64,000 bases of DNA from Streptomyces naganishii JCM 4654 (GTDB lineage Bacteria; Actinomycetota; Actinomycetes; Streptomycetales; Streptomycetaceae): contig NZ_BMVF01000004.1 of the NCBI RefSeq assembly GCF_014650575.1, positions 310,001 to 374,000 on the forward strand. Direction: 5' to 3'. Position numbers and translations under genes: made by a program. Positions 63,447 through 64,000 of this stretch are shown here, one piece after another; within the stretch, counting starts at the first letter, position 1; every line of letters starts with the position of its first letter. The notes under the pieces are model-generated. The model made no database searches and was not told where the DNA came from. It was given only the letters and a program-made list of their open reading frames with translations.

Positions 63447-64000
63447 ATGACCGCGTCCACCGAAGTCCCGCCGTCCGCGGCGGGCGAGCGTCTCGAAGCG
63501 GTGCTGCGCGAGACCGTCGGACCGCTCGCCGACGAGGTCGACCGCACCGGCCGGTTCCCCCGGGACGGCGTGCGGGCCCTGGCCGGAGCCGGCGTGCTCG
63601 GGCTGCTCGGCGCACCGGAGCACGGCGGACAGGGCGGCGGTCTGCGCCAGGCGGCCGGTGTCATCGAACGGCTGGCCGGGGTGTGCGGTTCCACGGCCAT
63701 GGTGCTGCTGATGCACTACGCGGCCACGACGGTGATCGACCGTCACGGGCCCGGGGAGGTGCGCCGGGCGATCGCCGGGGGCCGCCATCTGAGCACCCTC
63801 GCCTTCTCCGAGAAGGGCTCCCGCAGCCACTTCTGGGCGCCCGCCGGCACGGCCGTCCGGGAGCAGGACGGCACGGTGCGCCTGAACGCGGAGAAGTCGT
63901 GGATCACCTCGGCCGGCGAGGCCGACAGCTATGTGTGGTCCAGCAGGCCGGTTGCGGCGGACGGCGTGATGACGCTGTGGCTGGTGCCCGGGGACAGCGC
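63447..64000 (+). CDS. Acyl-CoA dehydrogenase-family protein, 3' end outside window
   Basis: The first 184 residues are visible. They follow the acyl-CoA dehydrogenase order: N-terminal helical domain (AVLRETVGPLADEVDRTGRF, then LAGAGVLGLLGAPEHGGQGG), the FAD-binding region GSTAMVLLMHYAATTVID, and the start of the beta domain with AFSEKGSRSH and the substrate strand LNAEKSWITSAGEADSYVWS. The gene continues past base 64000. GAGGAG ends about 10 bases before the ATG at 63447. Substrate cannot be inferred; the missing C-terminal part holds the catalytic Glu. Confidence 0.92.
   Translation, partial: MTASTEVPPSAAGERLEAVLRETVGPLADEVDRTGRFPRDGVRALAGAGVLGLLGAPEHGGQGGGLRQAAGVIERLAGVCGSTAMVLLMHYAATTVIDRHGPGEVRRAIAGGRHLSTLAFSEKGSRSHFWAPAGTAVREQDGTVRLNAEKSWITSAGEADSYVWSSRPVAADGVMTLWLVPGDS

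Overview
The window is high-GC actinobacterial DNA and almost certainly comes from a Streptomyces chromosome. Third codon positions are nearly all G or C, starts are a mix of ATG, GTG and TTG, the Shine-Dalgarno sites are short (GGAGG, AAGGAG), and many families present are typical of the genus: secreted proteins with twin-Ala signal peptides, PP2C/HATPase regulators, a streptogrisin-type protease, and DUF6131 and MT0933-like small proteins. I saw no rRNA, tRNA, CRISPR array, transposase or prophage. The layout reads as chromosome-arm or peripheral DNA: many short transcription units, several decayed genes, and minisatellite-like repeats.

Layout. 1-3.3 kb: end of a CorA-type transporter, gluconokinase and a GH15 glucoamylase-like enzyme. 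3.3-4.8 kb: a decayed gene carrying a 13-bp tandem repeat, then a short-chain dehydrogenase. 5.2-9.7 kb: a secreted GH92 mannosidase behind a LacI-type palindrome, then an ArsR-like regulator overlapping an MFS exporter behind a large inverted-repeat operator. 9.7-16.3 kb: NTF2-like protein, DMT exporter, BrkB/YihY membrane protein, PL7 alginate lyase, DUF6131 peptide, acetate-type transporter, MpaB-type oxygenase and a large exported protein. 16.4-19.1 kb: furA-katG oxidative-stress operon. 19.6-25.1 kb: pyruvate carboxylase, polysaccharide deacetylase and an Ala-rich protein. 25.7-29 kb: cupredoxin lipoprotein, autoregulated TetR-type repressor, antitoxin-like peptide, membrane proteins and a stand-alone LuxR-type HTH protein. 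29-31 kb: a stand-alone cytochrome oxidase subunit I coupled to a small membrane protein.

31.4-40 kb: a frameshifted MFS remnant, an exported protein, a split condensation-domain gene, a large Cache/PAS/GAF/PP2C/HATPase sensor phosphatase, a streptogrisin-like protease and a flavin monooxygenase-like protein. 40-43.7 kb: L,D-transpeptidase-like lipoprotein, two divergent HATPase anti-sigma-type kinases, an ABC ATPase and a small Cys protein. 43.8-48.6 kb: a sortase-anchored DUF1996 protein divergent from a multicopper oxidase. 48.8-51.7 kb: a self-contained ferredoxin, ferredoxin reductase and cytochrome P450 operon. 52-55.9 kb: small proteins, a YheO-type regulator coupled to a threonine dehydratase-like enzyme, and a coiled-coil/histone-H1-like/winged-helix protein.

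56.2-62.3 kb holds the most interesting block: a GCS2-type carboxylate-amine ligase, a 61-residue peptide, an asparagine-synthetase-like amidotransferase of the N-acetylglutaminylglutamine amide (NAGGN) type and an S9 peptidase. The last three are linked by overlapping stop and start codons. The block looks like a small peptide/amide pathway with an unusual ligase. The window ends with a small zinc-ribbon-like protein, a four-helix copper-binding protein and the start of an acyl-CoA dehydrogenase.
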